Shown here: piece after piece, positions 25,977 through 35,966 of the stretch
Position numbering within the stretch: the stretch's first letter is position 1
Layout of the letters: every line of letters starts with the position of its first letter
The notes under the pieces: generated by a model
The model's input: only the letters and a program-made list of their open reading frames with translations
What the model was told of the DNA's origin: nothing
The model's database searches: none
Translations under genes and position numbers: made by a program
DNA from: Belliella kenyensis
GTDB lineage: Bacteria > Bacteroidota > Bacteroidia > Cytophagales > Cyclobacteriaceae
Length of the DNA stretch: 64,000 nucleotides
Direction: 5' to 3'
Assembly: GCF_022549675.1 (NCBI RefSeq)
Contig: NZ_JAKZGR010000002.1
Span: 347,978-411,977 of the forward strand

Positions 25977-26870
25977 ATGGAATTAAGGCACTTAAAATAT
26001 TTTTTGATGGTGGCTGAAGAACTTAGCTTTGTAAGAGCTTCAGAAAAATTATTTATTTCTCAACCTCCTTTAAGTAGGCAAATAAAGGAATTGGAAGATG
26101 AAATTGGAACTCGTTTGTTTAACAGGAATAATAAACGAGTGGAATTGACAGAAGCTGGTAAATATTTCCAGAAGGAGGTTAAAGAAATTTTATTAACCTT
26201 AGAATCAGTTAGTCAAAGAACAAAAAAAGTTGGAGATAATCTCAATGGAGAATTTAGAATTGGTTATATAAGCTCCACTTTTTCAAGGCATATTTCAGAT
26301 CTCATTAAATATTTATCAGAAGAATATCCTTTTGTTAATTTTCGGCTTTATGAAGTACCTTCTATAAAGCAAATAGTAGCTTTAGAACAAGGTAAGCTAG
26401 ATTTGGGGATTCTAAGAGGTCCTTTAAAATCACCAAAACTAATGTCTGAACTGTGGTTTCAAGATAGTTATGCTATTGTCTTTAATAAAAATTCAATTAA
26501 GATAAAGACTGAAAATGATGTAGGACAATTAAGTAACGAACGATTTATTTTTTATAATAAAAGTTACGCTCCTTCATACTACGAAACATTGCTTCAAATC
26601 TGTTCAAAGTTTGGTTTTGCTCCTCAAATTGTCCATGAATCAAACAATGTATCATCTATCTTACAGCTTGTTAAAGAAGGATTGGGCGCATCAATCTTAC
26701 CTACCAATTCAATCAAGAATAATATTTATAACGAATTGGATTTTATAGAATTGAAATCTGTAAAACTTTTTTCTGATGTACTGCTTTCATCACCCAAAAG
26801 TGAAAATTCTTCTATCACCAAAAATGCGATTCAATTTTTAAAAAACTTACGAATAAGTACTTTCGGTTAG
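25977..26870 (+). CDS. LysR-family transcriptional regulator
   Basis: A 297-residue regulator with the N-terminal winged HTH (MELRHLKYFLMVAEELSFVR, SQPPLSRQIKELEDEIGTRLF) and a C-terminal periplasmic-binding-like effector domain (FRIGYISSTFS, QGKLDLGILRGP, VKEGLGASILPTNSI). Its divergent partner is the methyltransferase, which it probably controls from the shared 95-base AT-rich gap. The effector is unknown. Confidence 0.92.
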   Translation: MELRHLKYFLMVAEELSFVRASEKLFISQPPLSRQIKELEDEIGTRLFNRNNKRVELTEAGKYFQKEVKEILLTLESVSQRTKKVGDNLNGEFRIGYISSTFSRHISDLIKYLSEEYPFVNFRLYEVPSIKQIVALEQGKLDLGILRGPLKSPKLMSELWFQDSYAIVFNKNSIKIKTENDVGQLSNERFIFYNKSYAPSYYETLLQICSKFGFAPQIVHESNNVSSILQLVKEGLGASILPTNSIKNNIYNELDFIELKSVKLFSDVLLSSPKSENSSITKNAIQFLKNLRISTFG

Positions 26871-26925
26871 AAAATCAGCATAATCAATGCAGGATGTCTT
26901 GGATGATATAACCCGATTCATTGAT

Positions 26926-27186
26926 TTAATTTTTAATTCTATTAGCTAAAGTGACCAGACAAACCATCAATGCCATGGAGTTAGGAAAATATGTGCCTTC
27001 CACTGTTTTGTCTTTAAAGATTTCTGCGGTGTTTGAAAAAACGGTTAATGAGATATTTGAGCTAGAATCAAATGACTGATTTTCATGTCGGAAAAGCTGA
27101 AACAGAGACATTAAAAACTGAATGAAAGCATAGATTTGAAATTTAATAAATGGAATCTTTATGGACAGCAAAAATAATGATCTCAT
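26926..27186 (-). CDS. Doubtful small ORF
   Basis: An 86-codon ATG-started frame with a hydrophobic first third and a C-terminus VEGTYFPNSMALMVCLVTLA. No family is recognised. It lies between a LysR gene and a broken DUF4180 gene, so it may be a fragment of a decayed gene. Confidence 0.25.
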   Translation of the reverse strand: MRSLFLLSIKIPFIKFQIYAFIQFLMSLFQLFRHENQSFDSSSNISLTVFSNTAEIFKDKTVEGTYFPNSMALMVCLVTLANRIKN

Positions 27187-27317
27187 TCACTTACTAGAAT
27201 ATTGTAAATTCCAGACAAACAGCTCAATTTCAAAGGAAGTAAAGAGATGTTAAGATTAATTGGATTTTCATTTCAGAAAAACCTGTATATTCTTTAGTTT
27301 TGATAAACTAAGTTCAA

Positions 27318-27674
27318 ATGATAATAAAAACCCATAATATCGATCACAAAAAGGTTGCTGAGGTTCTTTCGGAGACAATACTAATTAGCAATGTGGAAGA
27401 TGGTTTAGATTTAATGGGGGACCTGTAATATCAAGGTTTTGATGTAGTCATTATCCATGAAGAAAATATTACACCATCATTTTTTGATCTTAAAACAGGC
27501 ATTGTCGGAGAAGTACTTCAAAAATTCTCACAATATAAATTTCCATTAACTATTGTTGGAGATTTTTCAAAATACGATAGCACGAGCTTAAAGAAGTTTA
27601 TTTTTGAAAGCAACAAAGGAAAGCAAATTGGCTTTCTCTCCTCAACAGATGAAGCATTAGAAAAACTAAGATAA
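27318..27674 (+). pseudogene. DUF4180 gene with one premature TAA
   Basis: The 119-codon frame reads MIIKTHNIDHKKVAEVLSET, then DGLDLMGDL, a TAA at 27426-27428, then YQGFDVVIIHEENITPSFFD, VGEVLQKFSQYKFPLTIVGD and SNKGKQIGFLSSTDEALEKL. Order and content match DUF4180 proteins, where a Tyr normally stands at the stop position. Everything else is intact, so this looks like a recent single nonsense mutation, or a site of readthrough. Confidence 0.85.
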
Positions 27675-27847
27675 CAATTTACCCCCAGCCTTGATTTTTA
27701 ATGATGGCTAGAGGTAAAATGGAATTTAAGTGAATTTCTAACCTTTCTTTGATGGAATTTTTATTATTGCTGAATAGACAGATGTATTACTGTGCGTAAG
27801 CTTTGGTTAATGGTTTATGATACAATGATTTAAAGGTTACTTAATCT

Positions 27848-30292
27848 TTATTCATCTTTGAGTGTTTTGACTGGATTCAATTGGGTTGCTCTATACGATT
27901 GGCTAGACACGATCAGTGCGGTGAATAAGATTCCTCCAATTACTAAAAGACAGAAATTGATCCAAGATGGCCAGTTTTTTACTGCAAATTGATTAATCCA
28001 TCCTTGCATAAGGTAGAAGCTTAGCGGTAAGGCAACAAAAACCCCTATCAAAGTAATCATTAAAAACTCTCTGTTGATCATCCAAGAGATACTCCAACTT
28101 GAAGCACCAAGTACTTTTCTGATACCAATCTCTTTGGTACGTCCAGTTATAGCCAATGCTGCCATGGCAAACAGGCCCATTGCGGCGATCATGATGGCTA
28201 TACTTGCTGCCAGAGTAATCATTTTCCCAAGTCGCTCATCTGCCTTGTACTGTTCTGCGACGGTCTCATCCAAGAAGCTAAAATTAAATGCATCCATGGG
28301 ATAAATTCGCTCCCATTCTTCTTTAAGGATTGACTGAAACTGCTTGATGTCACTTCCATTTCCTTTCACGACAATTTTTGGATTTGTGGCAGAACTGATC
28401 ATTAACATGTTTACACCACTTAGCAAGGTTGATGGACTTTTAGCCAAAATGACTGGTTCTATTTGACCATATAGGGAGTTGTGGTGAAAATCTTTGACCA
28501 CACCTACAATTTGGTGGGCGTTGAACCTGTTGTTTGGGATGGTTTCACCCAAAGGATCGTCCCAATTCATAGCTTTAGCAAATGTTTCATTGATGATAAA
28601 TGCGCTACTATCTGCACTGGCTTCTGGATTGAAATCCCTTCCTTCTATGATTTCCATTCCCATTGTTTTCAAATAGTCACCTCCGATAAAATTTATTCGA
28701 AAGTTAAACTGCTTTCCATCTTCTAGAGAGAATCCACCATCCCAAAATGCCCTATCTCCATAAGTAGAAATGGTGATACCAGCAGCATTTACTTCCGACC
28801 TGCCAGCTAAAGCCTGGCGGTAGGTTTCTGCTTTGGCGAAGCTCTCGGTGATTGATTTCACGAAACTGGTGGAGGGAGCATCAGGAACTTCCACAAGGAT
28901 TACCATCTCTTGGTCGAATCCTAGATCGTGATTTTTGATGGCATTCATCTGATTCACCATGATCAATGTGGAAGCGACCAATAAAAAAGAAATAAAAAAC
29001 TGGAAAGCCACGAGCCCTTTTCTTAATCCTTGTTTCCCAAACTTGACTGAAAGGTTGCCTTTCAGTACCTTTATTGGTCTCAAGCTAGACATAAATAGGG
29101 CAGGGTAGGCACCAGCTATCGAGGTTATCCCTATAACCAGGCCTAGCAGAATCATGACCTGCCCAAATCCATAGACCAATTGAAGCTCTTTTTCAAATAG
29201 GGAGTTGAAGATTGGTAGGAGTATTTCTGCAAGGATCAACCCAAGAGTCAAAGAAAACAAAGTAATCAGTAATGCTTCAGTCAGAAATTGAAATACCAAC
29301 TGACCAAATGCAGCTCCCATGGTTTTTCTAACACCTACTTCTTTTGCTCTGCTAATCGACCTCCCAATTGCCATAGTTGTAAAATTGATACTGGCAATGA
29401 TTAAAATCATGAAAGCAATACCAGCCAAAATCCAAAGAAGTTGGGGCTTGGTAGTTTCTATCATGCCTGTATTATCCTTGTCTAGTAAATGCATGTCTGA
29501 AATCGGATCTAAGATGAAATAGTAATCCCCAGAAACATAATTCTCCCCTAGGGCTTTTTTCATCATTGCCTCTACCCCCGCTTCTACAGCAATTTTAGCA
29601 TCGGGATCATTTAGCATTAGGTAGGTTTCTCCGTAAACATTGTACCAAGATTCTTGACTATTCTTGCTTATTGAATAATCCATATTTTGATCATTAATCA
29701 AAACTTCAAACTGTATACTTGAGTTGGCTGGGATATCTTCCAATAGACCTACTATTCGATATTCTTCAAAGTCATCTCCCATAAGCATTCTGATATTTTG
29801 TCCCATGGGGTTGGTATCTCCAAAGTATTTTTTTGCAGTCTTCTGCGTGATGACTGCTCCAAACTTATCCTTCAGCACCTGCTTGGCATCTCCCTTTACA
29901 AGTTTGAAATCAAAAATCTCTAAGAATTCAGGACTTACCATCAAGAATGACTGGAATTGGATAGTGGATTCATCAAGATAAGTTTGGGCACCCCCACCTA
30001 TCATTCTAGTAACCTTATCTACTTGGGGGAATTCCTCAAGAAAAGTAGGCGCAGCAATCACAGGTGTAGCATAACTTACACTCATGCCATCCTCATTTTT
30101 TTCATGACTTTCTAGCCTAAAAATGCGATCGCTTTGGGTGTGGAATTTATCAAAGCTCTGCTCAAACTGTATAAAAAAGAGTATGAGAATACTAATGCCT
30201 AACCCGAGTGTTAACCCAATCAGATTGATGGAAGTATGAAGTTTGTGCTTGGATAGGTTGCGGATTGCTATCTTGAAATAATTCTTAAACAT
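27848..30292 (-). CDS. FtsX/MacB-type ABC transporter permease
   Basis: An 814-residue inner-membrane permease with duplicated organisation. Residues 1-270 hold the first helix (INLIGLTLGLGISILILFFI) and a MacB periplasmic core; then three helices of the first FtsX domain (SRAKEVGVRKTMGAAFGQL); then a second helix, core and FtsX domain (GRTKEIGIRKVLGASSWSI). This is the standard architecture in Bacteroidota for exporters of peptides or lipoproteins and for mechanotransmission. No ATPase gene adjoins it. It is a single-gene unit. Confidence 0.92.
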   Translation of the reverse strand: MFKNYFKIAIRNLSKHKLHTSINLIGLTLGLGISILILFFIQFEQSFDKFHTQSDRIFRLESHEKNEDGMSVSYATPVIAAPTFLEEFPQVDKVTRMIGGGAQTYLDESTIQFQSFLMVSPEFLEIFDFKLVKGDAKQVLKDKFGAVITQKTAKKYFGDTNPMGQNIRMLMGDDFEEYRIVGLLEDIPANSSIQFEVLINDQNMDYSISKNSQESWYNVYGETYLMLNDPDAKIAVEAGVEAMMKKALGENYVSGDYYFILDPISDMHLLDKDNTGMIETTKPQLLWILAGIAFMILIIASINFTTMAIGRSISRAKEVGVRKTMGAAFGQLVFQFLTEALLITLFSLTLGLILAEILLPIFNSLFEKELQLVYGFGQVMILLGLVIGITSIAGAYPALFMSSLRPIKVLKGNLSVKFGKQGLRKGLVAFQFFISFLLVASTLIMVNQMNAIKNHDLGFDQEMVILVEVPDAPSTSFVKSITESFAKAETYRQALAGRSEVNAAGITISTYGDRAFWDGGFSLEDGKQFNFRINFIGGDYLKTMGMEIIEGRDFNPEASADSSAFIINETFAKAMNWDDPLGETIPNNRFNAHQIVGVVKDFHHNSLYGQIEPVILAKSPSTLLSGVNMLMISSATNPKIVVKGNGSDIKQFQSILKEEWERIYPMDAFNFSFLDETVAEQYKADERLGKMITLAASIAIMIAAMGLFAMAALAITGRTKEIGIRKVLGASSWSISWMINREFLMITLIGVFVALPLSFYLMQGWINQFAVKNWPSWINFCLLVIGGILFTALIVSSQSYRATQLNPVKTLKDE

Positions 30293-30811
30293 ATTATATT
30301 AGTCTGAATGAATGACAGTTGTTGGAGTAACCTTCACAAATGAAAGCAACAAAAGTGTATGCCTTTATAAATATTCCCTTGATCAAATTCTTGAACACGT
30401 AGCCAATTTTAATTCTAGTATGATTAAAATACATTGGTCTAAGATAGTTTCATGACTTTGCTGGACATCTATATAAAATCAGATACCAGTTCTATGCCTA
30501 AAAGAAATGCGCATACTGGTCTTGAAAACCAAATTTCTAGGCTTTATACTAATCATTTCCGAACAAAAACGACCGTGAACGGACTATTTCAGTTAAATGA
30601 TAATTACAGGAAAATTTAACGACTCTAATTGATCGTAAACTTTGTAATTGGAAGGAAGAAGAAATTTAATTGATATCGTCTTACATAACCTAAATCGATA
30701 ATAATTCTTTACCTACGACAAGCAGTACCAACCACAAAAGCTTCACCTAGTCCCAAAAACTCCACCCAACAACCCAATCCAAAATCATTGCCAAAATGTC
30801 CAAAAAAAAGT
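30293..30811. other. Gap without recognised features
   Basis: The 519 bases between the permease start and the radC remnant show no convincing reading frame, RNA gene or strong hairpin. Confidence 0.4.
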
Positions 30812-31041
30812 GCTCATATCAACCCCTTGTCTGCAAATGAATAATATTTCAGCTATCAGGATAATATGATCTAGCAGGCTTGTTTCAAAGCGTTTACAAG
30901 CTACTTTCAGCCTAGCTGTTAGTTTCCTGTCTATCTCTGAGCTATTCAAGTGCTCAGATGGTTGGTTATATGCAAGTTACAACCGAACACAGTTTCCTAT
31001 AAACGCAATTGCTATTACAGATTTAAATTAATATTTACACA
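30812..31041 (-). pseudogene. Truncated radC-like gene copy
   Basis: DNA here aligns with the 3' half of the intact radC gene at 33003. The frame reads YNQPSEHLNSSEIDRKLTAR and LLDHIILIAE, against HNHPSGNLKSSEQDKKLTTK and VLDHIILTEE in the intact copy. The JAMM histidines are degraded and similarity fades near 31041. Confidence 0.75.
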
Positions 31042-31143
31042 GCTTATGCCTTTTATTGAGATAATGCAGACCTATGGCCCTAAATTGTCTAAGCTTCCAG
31101 CTGTTCAACACAAGGACTTTGCTGAGTTACTATATTTGACTAT

Positions 31144-31281
31144 TTAAATTCTTTCTTCTACTCCAGTCAAAAATGATTGTAGTAGGGATAAAGTATAATC
31201 AACAGGTTCGTCAAGTAAATCAAATACTTCTTTGAAATGGTCAATGCCTAATTCTTTATAACTCTTGGATAAATCTGTCAT
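31144..31281 (-). CDS. Vestigial partner of AbiEi (45 residues)
   Basis: A short frame starts at the ATG inside the 3' end of the AbiEi gene (26-base overlap) and reads MTDLSKSYKELGIDHFKEVF then LLDEPVDYTLSLLQSFLTGV. Genes at this position beside AbiEi antitoxins encode a nucleotidyltransferase AbiEii-type toxin of over 200 residues. Only a start-like segment and an end-like segment remain, so a large internal deletion is the simplest reading. Whether the 45-residue peptide is made is unknown. Confidence 0.5.
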   Translation of the reverse strand: MTDLSKSYKELGIDHFKEVFDLLDEPVDYTLSLLQSFLTGVEERI

Positions 31282-32242
31282 AAATTATCTCCGCTGTTTC
31301 GATACTTCTTTTATCTCCATTTATAATCAGATCTGCATAGACCAAAAGCGGTGGAGCACATCCTTCCTTTTCATTTCTAGTTTCCCAGAAGGTTTCATAC
31401 ACCTCGATTTCACCATTTGGATCAGGCATTAGTCTGGTATCTTTTATAAATTCATTTTTTCTCAAATCTGTGAATAAGATAAACTTTTCAGGCCTTAGGT
31501 AATTGGTCAACAAATCCGCTCCAGGCTCTCCGCCCCATCTGGTTTTTTCATTTGGTAGATTGATTTCTCTCCAGTTCTTGTCTTTAGGCAACCTGTATTT
31601 CCCTTGAAATAAGGTAGGTTTGAGGTTAGTTCTATATCCATTGATCCACTGTTCTATTGCCTCTTCTTTATTGGTCCATTGATAACCAAATTTGTTTTTA
31701 TTCACCAGTAATCCTGCTGTCTTGAGACCTTTGAGTACCAAGGGTATATTTCCCAGCGCAACCCCTGCCTGTTCGGCCAGCTCTCGCTGATTGGTATTCA
31801 AATTCTTATTGTCTACCAACAATTGGAATAAAACCCGTAAACCTGTTTTGGTGAAAGCTCGGTTGGTCTCTTCACGTTTATCTTTGATGGTAGGAAACTT
31901 ATCAATTAAGATCAATTTTTCATTTTTACGGATAAAGGCGTTACCATTTGCTTCCAGATAATTGATCCCCATTTCCTGAAATAAGAGACGGTATTTGGGA
32001 TAGATTCTGTATGCTACCAATAGAAAGTTCGGGTACGTCCTATTCAAATCCTGTATAGTTCTCAAGATATTCTCCCTCACTTCCTGCTTTACTTCCGCAT
32101 CGAATTGAATATCTCCATCTGGAAAATGTAGGGTGATATAAGCATCCAGCTCCTTTTGTGCATGCGGTTCCCAATTGCCTTCACTTTGTAGCAATGGAAT
32201 TATGTTTAGTAAGGTATGTTCAATGATTTCCTCAGTCTTCAT
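31256..32242 (-). CDS. AbiEi-like type IV antitoxin/transcriptional regulator
   Basis: A protein of about 328 residues from the ATG at 32240-32242; a GTG two codons upstream is possible. The middle (about 135-200) is a winged HTH (NTNQRELAEQAGVALGNIPL, VLKGLKTAGLLVNKNKFG). The C-terminal half fits the AbiEi antitoxin domain (LTNYLRPEKFILFTDLRKNE, PPLLVYADLIINGDKRSIET). Such antitoxins repress their own operon, and a perfect palindrome lies 18 bases before the start. The usual nucleotidyltransferase toxin is reduced to a 45-residue remnant, leaving an orphan regulator. A truncated copy lies at 16710. Confidence 0.8.
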   Translation of the reverse strand: MKTEEIIEHTLLNIIPLLQSEGNWEPHAQKELDAYITLHFPDGDIQFDAEVKQEVRENILRTIQDLNRTYPNFLLVAYRIYPKYRLLFQEMGINYLEANGNAFIRKNEKLILIDKFPTIKDKREETNRAFTKTGLRVLFQLLVDNKNLNTNQRELAEQAGVALGNIPLVLKGLKTAGLLVNKNKFGYQWTNKEEAIEQWINGYRTNLKPTLFQGKYRLPKDKNWREINLPNEKTRWGGEPGADLLTNYLRPEKFILFTDLRKNEFIKDTRLMPDPNGEIEVYETFWETRNEKEGCAPPLLVYADLIINGDKRSIETAEIIYDRFIQEL

Positions 32243-32259
32243 GTTCACAAATATAATAC

Positions 32260-32276
32260 GTTCACGTTACGTGAAC
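32260..32276. promoter_or_regulatory. AbiEi operator palindrome
   Basis: GTTCACGTTACGTGAAC is a perfect 7-3-7 palindrome ending 18 bases upstream of the antitoxin start codon, with an additional GTTCAC half-site at 32243-32248. Conservation in the truncated copy at 16953 supports a functional site, presumably for autorepression. Confidence 0.7.
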
Positions 32277-32345
32277 AAATAAATTAAATGAACAAATTGT
32301 TTTTATTTAAATTCACTAATTACAGCCCATTTAAAATCGCTTAAC

Positions 32346-32819
32346 TTGTCCGATGACGCAGTTTTTTCGGTAGCCTGGGCAGGACAAGAAACTTCTCCAA
32401 ACTGGTTTCACATCGCAAGAGAGTACACCGAAAAATTTTTGCATCAACAACAAATTAGGGATGTGGTTGGTAAACAAGGAATCATGACCAAAGCGTTATT
32501 TTATCCATTTATTGATATACTAATGCATGCTTTTCCATACACATTTACCCAAGTACAAGCAGAAAATGAAACGGTGGTATCAATTGAAGTTACAACTGAA
32601 ATAGGCGGAGTTTGGAGTATTAAAAAAAAAGAAGAGGGTTGGGCATTGGATAAGCGTAATAACCTTATTCCATCATCAAAGGTGGTGATTTCCCCTGATA
32701 CAGCTTGGAAGTTATTTTCAAAGAGTTGGAAACCCGAACAAGTAATTGACAATGTCAAGATAATAGGAGATGTTGAATTGGGGAAAAATGCGCTCAATAT
32801 AGTTGCAGTAATGGCCTAG
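32346..32819 (+). pseudogene. C-terminal part of a maleylpyruvate-isomerase-like (MDMPI) protein
   Basis: The 157-codon frame (TTG start) reads VAWAGQETSPNWFHIAREYT, HQQQIRDVVGKQGIMT and a C-terminal SCP2-like domain ending TAWKLFSKSWKPEQVIDNVK and LGKNALNIVAVMA. This matches the second half of MDMPI/DinB-like proteins; the first ~100 residues with the metal-binding DinB bundle are missing. The break lies at the border of the AbiEi leader, so the element's arrival probably truncated it. It may still be translated but is unlikely to be active. Confidence 0.65.
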
Positions 32820-33002
32820 AAAGATAATTAAACTGTTATCAAATAAACCAAAAATATTTTATAAATGAAGAGTTAAAGGCTTGTAATTGAAATACTTAAT
32901 ATTCCTCTGAATCTTTCACAAACTAGGGGAATACATACCTTTACAAGGTGAAAGGATTAGGGAAGTTGATCTATTTTATTAAGGTGTGACCAAAAAGAGA
33001 GG

Positions 33003-33515
33003 TCATATCAACCCCTCGTCTGCAAATGAATAGTAGCTTTCCTCTGTCAGGATGATATGATCCAATACAGTTATGTCAAAGATTTTGCAGGCCTCTTTGA
33101 TCTTTGTGGTCAACTTTTTATCCTGTTCTGAGCTTTTCAAATTTCCACTTGGATGGTTATGTGCTAGAATTATTCCCATCGCAACACCTTTGATCGCAGC
33201 TGCCATTAACAGTTTTAAGTCTACAGTTACACAGGTTGTACCACCTTTAGCAATATTACAGATCCCGATCACCTTGTTACACCTGCTCAAAAGCATCACC
33301 TTGAATTCTTCTACAAACCCAAGATTATCTTCATCCCAGTTCTCTCTTAATAGCTTACTGGCATCTTCCGAACTATTGATCGTAGGCCTTAAAGAAGGTT
33401 TTACCATGTGGCTGTAAGATAGTTTAATTTCTGCCACTTGATTGTCTTGAAAATTCCTGATTACCTTTTCCATAACATGTTCATTTAAGTTTAACATTTG
33501 ATTATGGTGCGGCAT
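33003..33515 (-). CDS. RadC-like JAB/MPN-domain protein
   Basis: A 170-residue protein with the JAMM motif: a Glu near residue 70, then AHNHPSGNLKSSEQD near residue 119. The N-terminal HhH domain of full-length RadC is absent. Short RadC proteins of this kind are frequent on Bacteroidota integrative elements; their biochemical role is not settled. It lies upstream of the conjugation region and has a broken paralogue at 30812. The exact start is uncertain, with Met codons at residues 1, 7 and 15. Confidence 0.85.
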   Translation of the reverse strand: MPHHNQMLNLNEHVMEKVIRNFQDNQVAEIKLSYSHMVKPSLRPTINSSEDASKLLRENWDEDNLGFVEEFKVMLLSRCNKVIGICNIAKGGTTCVTVDLKLLMAAAIKGVAMGIILAHNHPSGNLKSSEQDKKLTTKIKEACKIFDITVLDHIILTEESYYSFADEGLI

Positions 33516-33791
33516 CAGCCTTTTTGCCCATCAAGACCAAGAGGCAAAGGAATAAATGAAGGGCTAGGAGGGAGGGCACCTGTTTATGCCGGAAGCTCTT
33601 GGGCGCTACAGCAGGCAAAAGGCTAAATTTGTACTGTAATGGAATGCTAAAAAAGAAATATTTTGAATCGACTGCTCTTTAAATCTAAAAACTATTTAAT
33701 ACATTAGTTTCCTTGAAATGTATCTTAATCAGAGGATTGGATTTCTTTCAACATCAAATGAATTTCAACATCAAATCTTCATTTAGTTTTT

Positions 33792-35921
33792 ATGAAAATT
33801 AAAGACATCAAAGTTTCCTCAGGGTTTAAGATTCAAACCACCAAGGCCATTTATGCCATCGCATTATTTATTTTTGTTTACTTATTGCTGCTGACTTTAG
33901 CTGTGGCCTTGACAGCCTTATGCATTATAGGTGGCTTCTATATCATCGCTGCCAAGCCAACTTTTATCACCATTGCCATTGGGATAGCCTTAGCGAGTTT
34001 TGGTGTCCTTATTTTAATGTTCCTGCTCAAGTTTATTGTCAAATCTCACAAAATTGATAGATCGTATTTAGTTGAAATCACCAAAGAAGAGGAACCCATG
34101 CTCTTTGGTCTCATTGAAGAAATAGTGACAGCAATAGGAACTGATTTTCCAAAGAAAGTATACCTGTCCAATGAGGTGAATGCAGCTGTGTTCTATGATT
34201 CCAGTTTTTGGAGCATGTTTTTCCCCATCAAGAAGAACCTCCAATTAGGTATGGGGCTAATTAATTCAGTCAGTGTTGCTGAATTGAAAGGAATTATTGC
34301 GCATGAATTTGGACATTTTTCTCAAAGAAGCATGAAGGTGGGGAGTTATGTCTATCACGTCAATCAGGTAATCTTTAATTTAGTTGAAGACAATACATCT
34401 TACAGTAACTTAATTGAAAAGTGGGCAAACATCAGTGGCTTTTTTGCCCTTTCAGCTTCATTGGCAGTCAAGATAATCCTTGGCATCCAATGGATATTAA
34501 AACAGGTGTATGAGGTTGTCAATAAAAACTACATGGGTCTATCAAGGGAAATGGAGTTTCATGCAGACGAAATAGCAGCGCACATTACGGGTATAGCGCC
34601 CATGAAGACTTCCTTGCTAAGAATTCCATTATCAGATCATGCCTTCACCTCTACGCTTAACTATTATGATAACAAAGTTAAGCATAATATAAAATCAGGT
34701 AACATTTATGGGGATCAAGCTGCCGTACTTTCCTTCCTGAGTGAGTTCAATCAAATCCCTTGTAAGAATGGGCTACCTCAAGTTTCCCTTACAGAGCAAT
34801 CCAAATTCAACAAATCAAAATTAACTGTAGAAGACCAATGGTCTTCTCATCCGAGTACTGAGGACAGGTTGAAGAGATTGGAAAAAACCAGCCTCCATGT
34901 CGATCAGGTTGAAGAACCTTTGGCCACTACCTTATTCCAAGACATTGAAAAGACACAGGTAGGCTTGACCCACCTGATCTTTGACCCTATCCCTTATGAA
35001 GGAGAAGTGGTAACTCAAAGCACAGCAGATTTTATTAATGATTATAAAGCTGATATTGAAAGCAACTCATTTCCAAAAGTCTTCAATGGTTATTATGACA
35101 ATAAGAATCCCATAAGCGCTCCAAATGAAGAGATCAAACCTACCGTAGACCCAGCAAGCAACGCTGAAGTCTACTTTTCAGATGAAAAAGTTGACCTTGT
35201 CTATACTGCAATTGCCTTGGAAAACGACATTGATTTTCTCAATAAAATCTATTTTGGCAAATCACCAATCAAGACTTTTGACTATGATGGGAAAAAGTAC
35301 AAGAAGAAAGAAATCAATAAACTGATTCCTGCGCTAAAAAAGCAATTGGAGGAGATCAATCAACAAGTACAAGCCAATGATTTAGCGATCTTTTTCTACT
35401 TTCAGGAGTGCTCTAAAAGGCAAGAAAAAACAGCGCTTTGGGAAAGCTGCTATAATGAGCTTAACAATTTTGAGCAGGCCTATGAGCATAAGATAGATCT
35501 CTATAATAAACTTTGCGATGGCATCCAATTCATTAGTTACAAAACCCCTGTAGAAGACATCAAGTTTAACCTCAATAAGCTCAAATGTCAAGAAAGTAAG
35601 CTAAAGGCAGAAATCACAGACATGTTAAAACCAGAAAGTATGTACGGTTCGGAGATAGACGCTGAAATAGCGCAAGTGTTTTTGGAATACACGTCAAAAG
35701 AACTCACTTACTTTAATGGGACCTCTTACATTGACAAGCCATTGAACATCCTGTATGGGGCGATAAACAATTACTACTATTTACTTTCAAGGAAGTATTT
35801 CTTGCTCAAGAAAAACCTTTTGATCTTCCAAGCCAGTTTGCTTGATAATAACCTGGTTGTCCATATCGATGAAAAGGCATCAAGCATCACAGCGCAGGAG
35901 GCTAAGGAAAGGTTTAACTGA
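33792..35921 (+). CDS. Large M48-family membrane metalloprotease
   Basis: A 709-residue protein. Two or three hydrophobic helices fill residues 20-85. The zinc site is IIAHEFGHFSQRS near residue 171 with the downstream ligand region SREMEFHADEIAAHI near 255, and HPSTEDRLKRLE near 354 closes the peptidase core as in HtpX/Oma1-like enzymes. About 330 further residues are charged and helical and are not part of the usual ~290-residue family; they may form a substrate or partner domain. It is a single gene on + next to the oppositely oriented tra operon. Confidence 0.85.
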   Translation: MKIKDIKVSSGFKIQTTKAIYAIALFIFVYLLLLTLAVALTALCIIGGFYIIAAKPTFITIAIGIALASFGVLILMFLLKFIVKSHKIDRSYLVEITKEEEPMLFGLIEEIVTAIGTDFPKKVYLSNEVNAAVFYDSSFWSMFFPIKKNLQLGMGLINSVSVAELKGIIAHEFGHFSQRSMKVGSYVYHVNQVIFNLVEDNTSYSNLIEKWANISGFFALSASLAVKIILGIQWILKQVYEVVNKNYMGLSREMEFHADEIAAHITGIAPMKTSLLRIPLSDHAFTSTLNYYDNKVKHNIKSGNIYGDQAAVLSFLSEFNQIPCKNGLPQVSLTEQSKFNKSKLTVEDQWSSHPSTEDRLKRLEKTSLHVDQVEEPLATTLFQDIEKTQVGLTHLIFDPIPYEGEVVTQSTADFINDYKADIESNSFPKVFNGYYDNKNPISAPNEEIKPTVDPASNAEVYFSDEKVDLVYTAIALENDIDFLNKIYFGKSPIKTFDYDGKKYKKKEINKLIPALKKQLEEINQQVQANDLAIFFYFQECSKRQEKTALWESCYNELNNFEQAYEHKIDLYNKLCDGIQFISYKTPVEDIKFNLNKLKCQESKLKAEITDMLKPESMYGSEIDAEIAQVFLEYTSKELTYFNGTSYIDKPLNILYGAINNYYYLLSRKYFLLKKNLLIFQASLLDNNLVVHIDEKASSITAQEAKERFN

Positions 35922-35966
35922 TTTTAGTATCAAATGCAAAGGCTATCCTCCAAAGCAAAACAAAAA

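Noticed and set aside
30950..31147. 65-codon frame on +
   Set aside because: Lies over the decayed radC copy on the opposite strand and shows no coding features.
31144..31281. Possible CRISPR or tRNA signals in this and other gaps
   Set aside because: No regularly spaced direct repeats and no tRNA-like T-arm sequences were found anywhere in the window.
32501..32797. 98-codon frame on -
   Set aside because: Antisense to the MDMPI-like fragment, which matches a known family.
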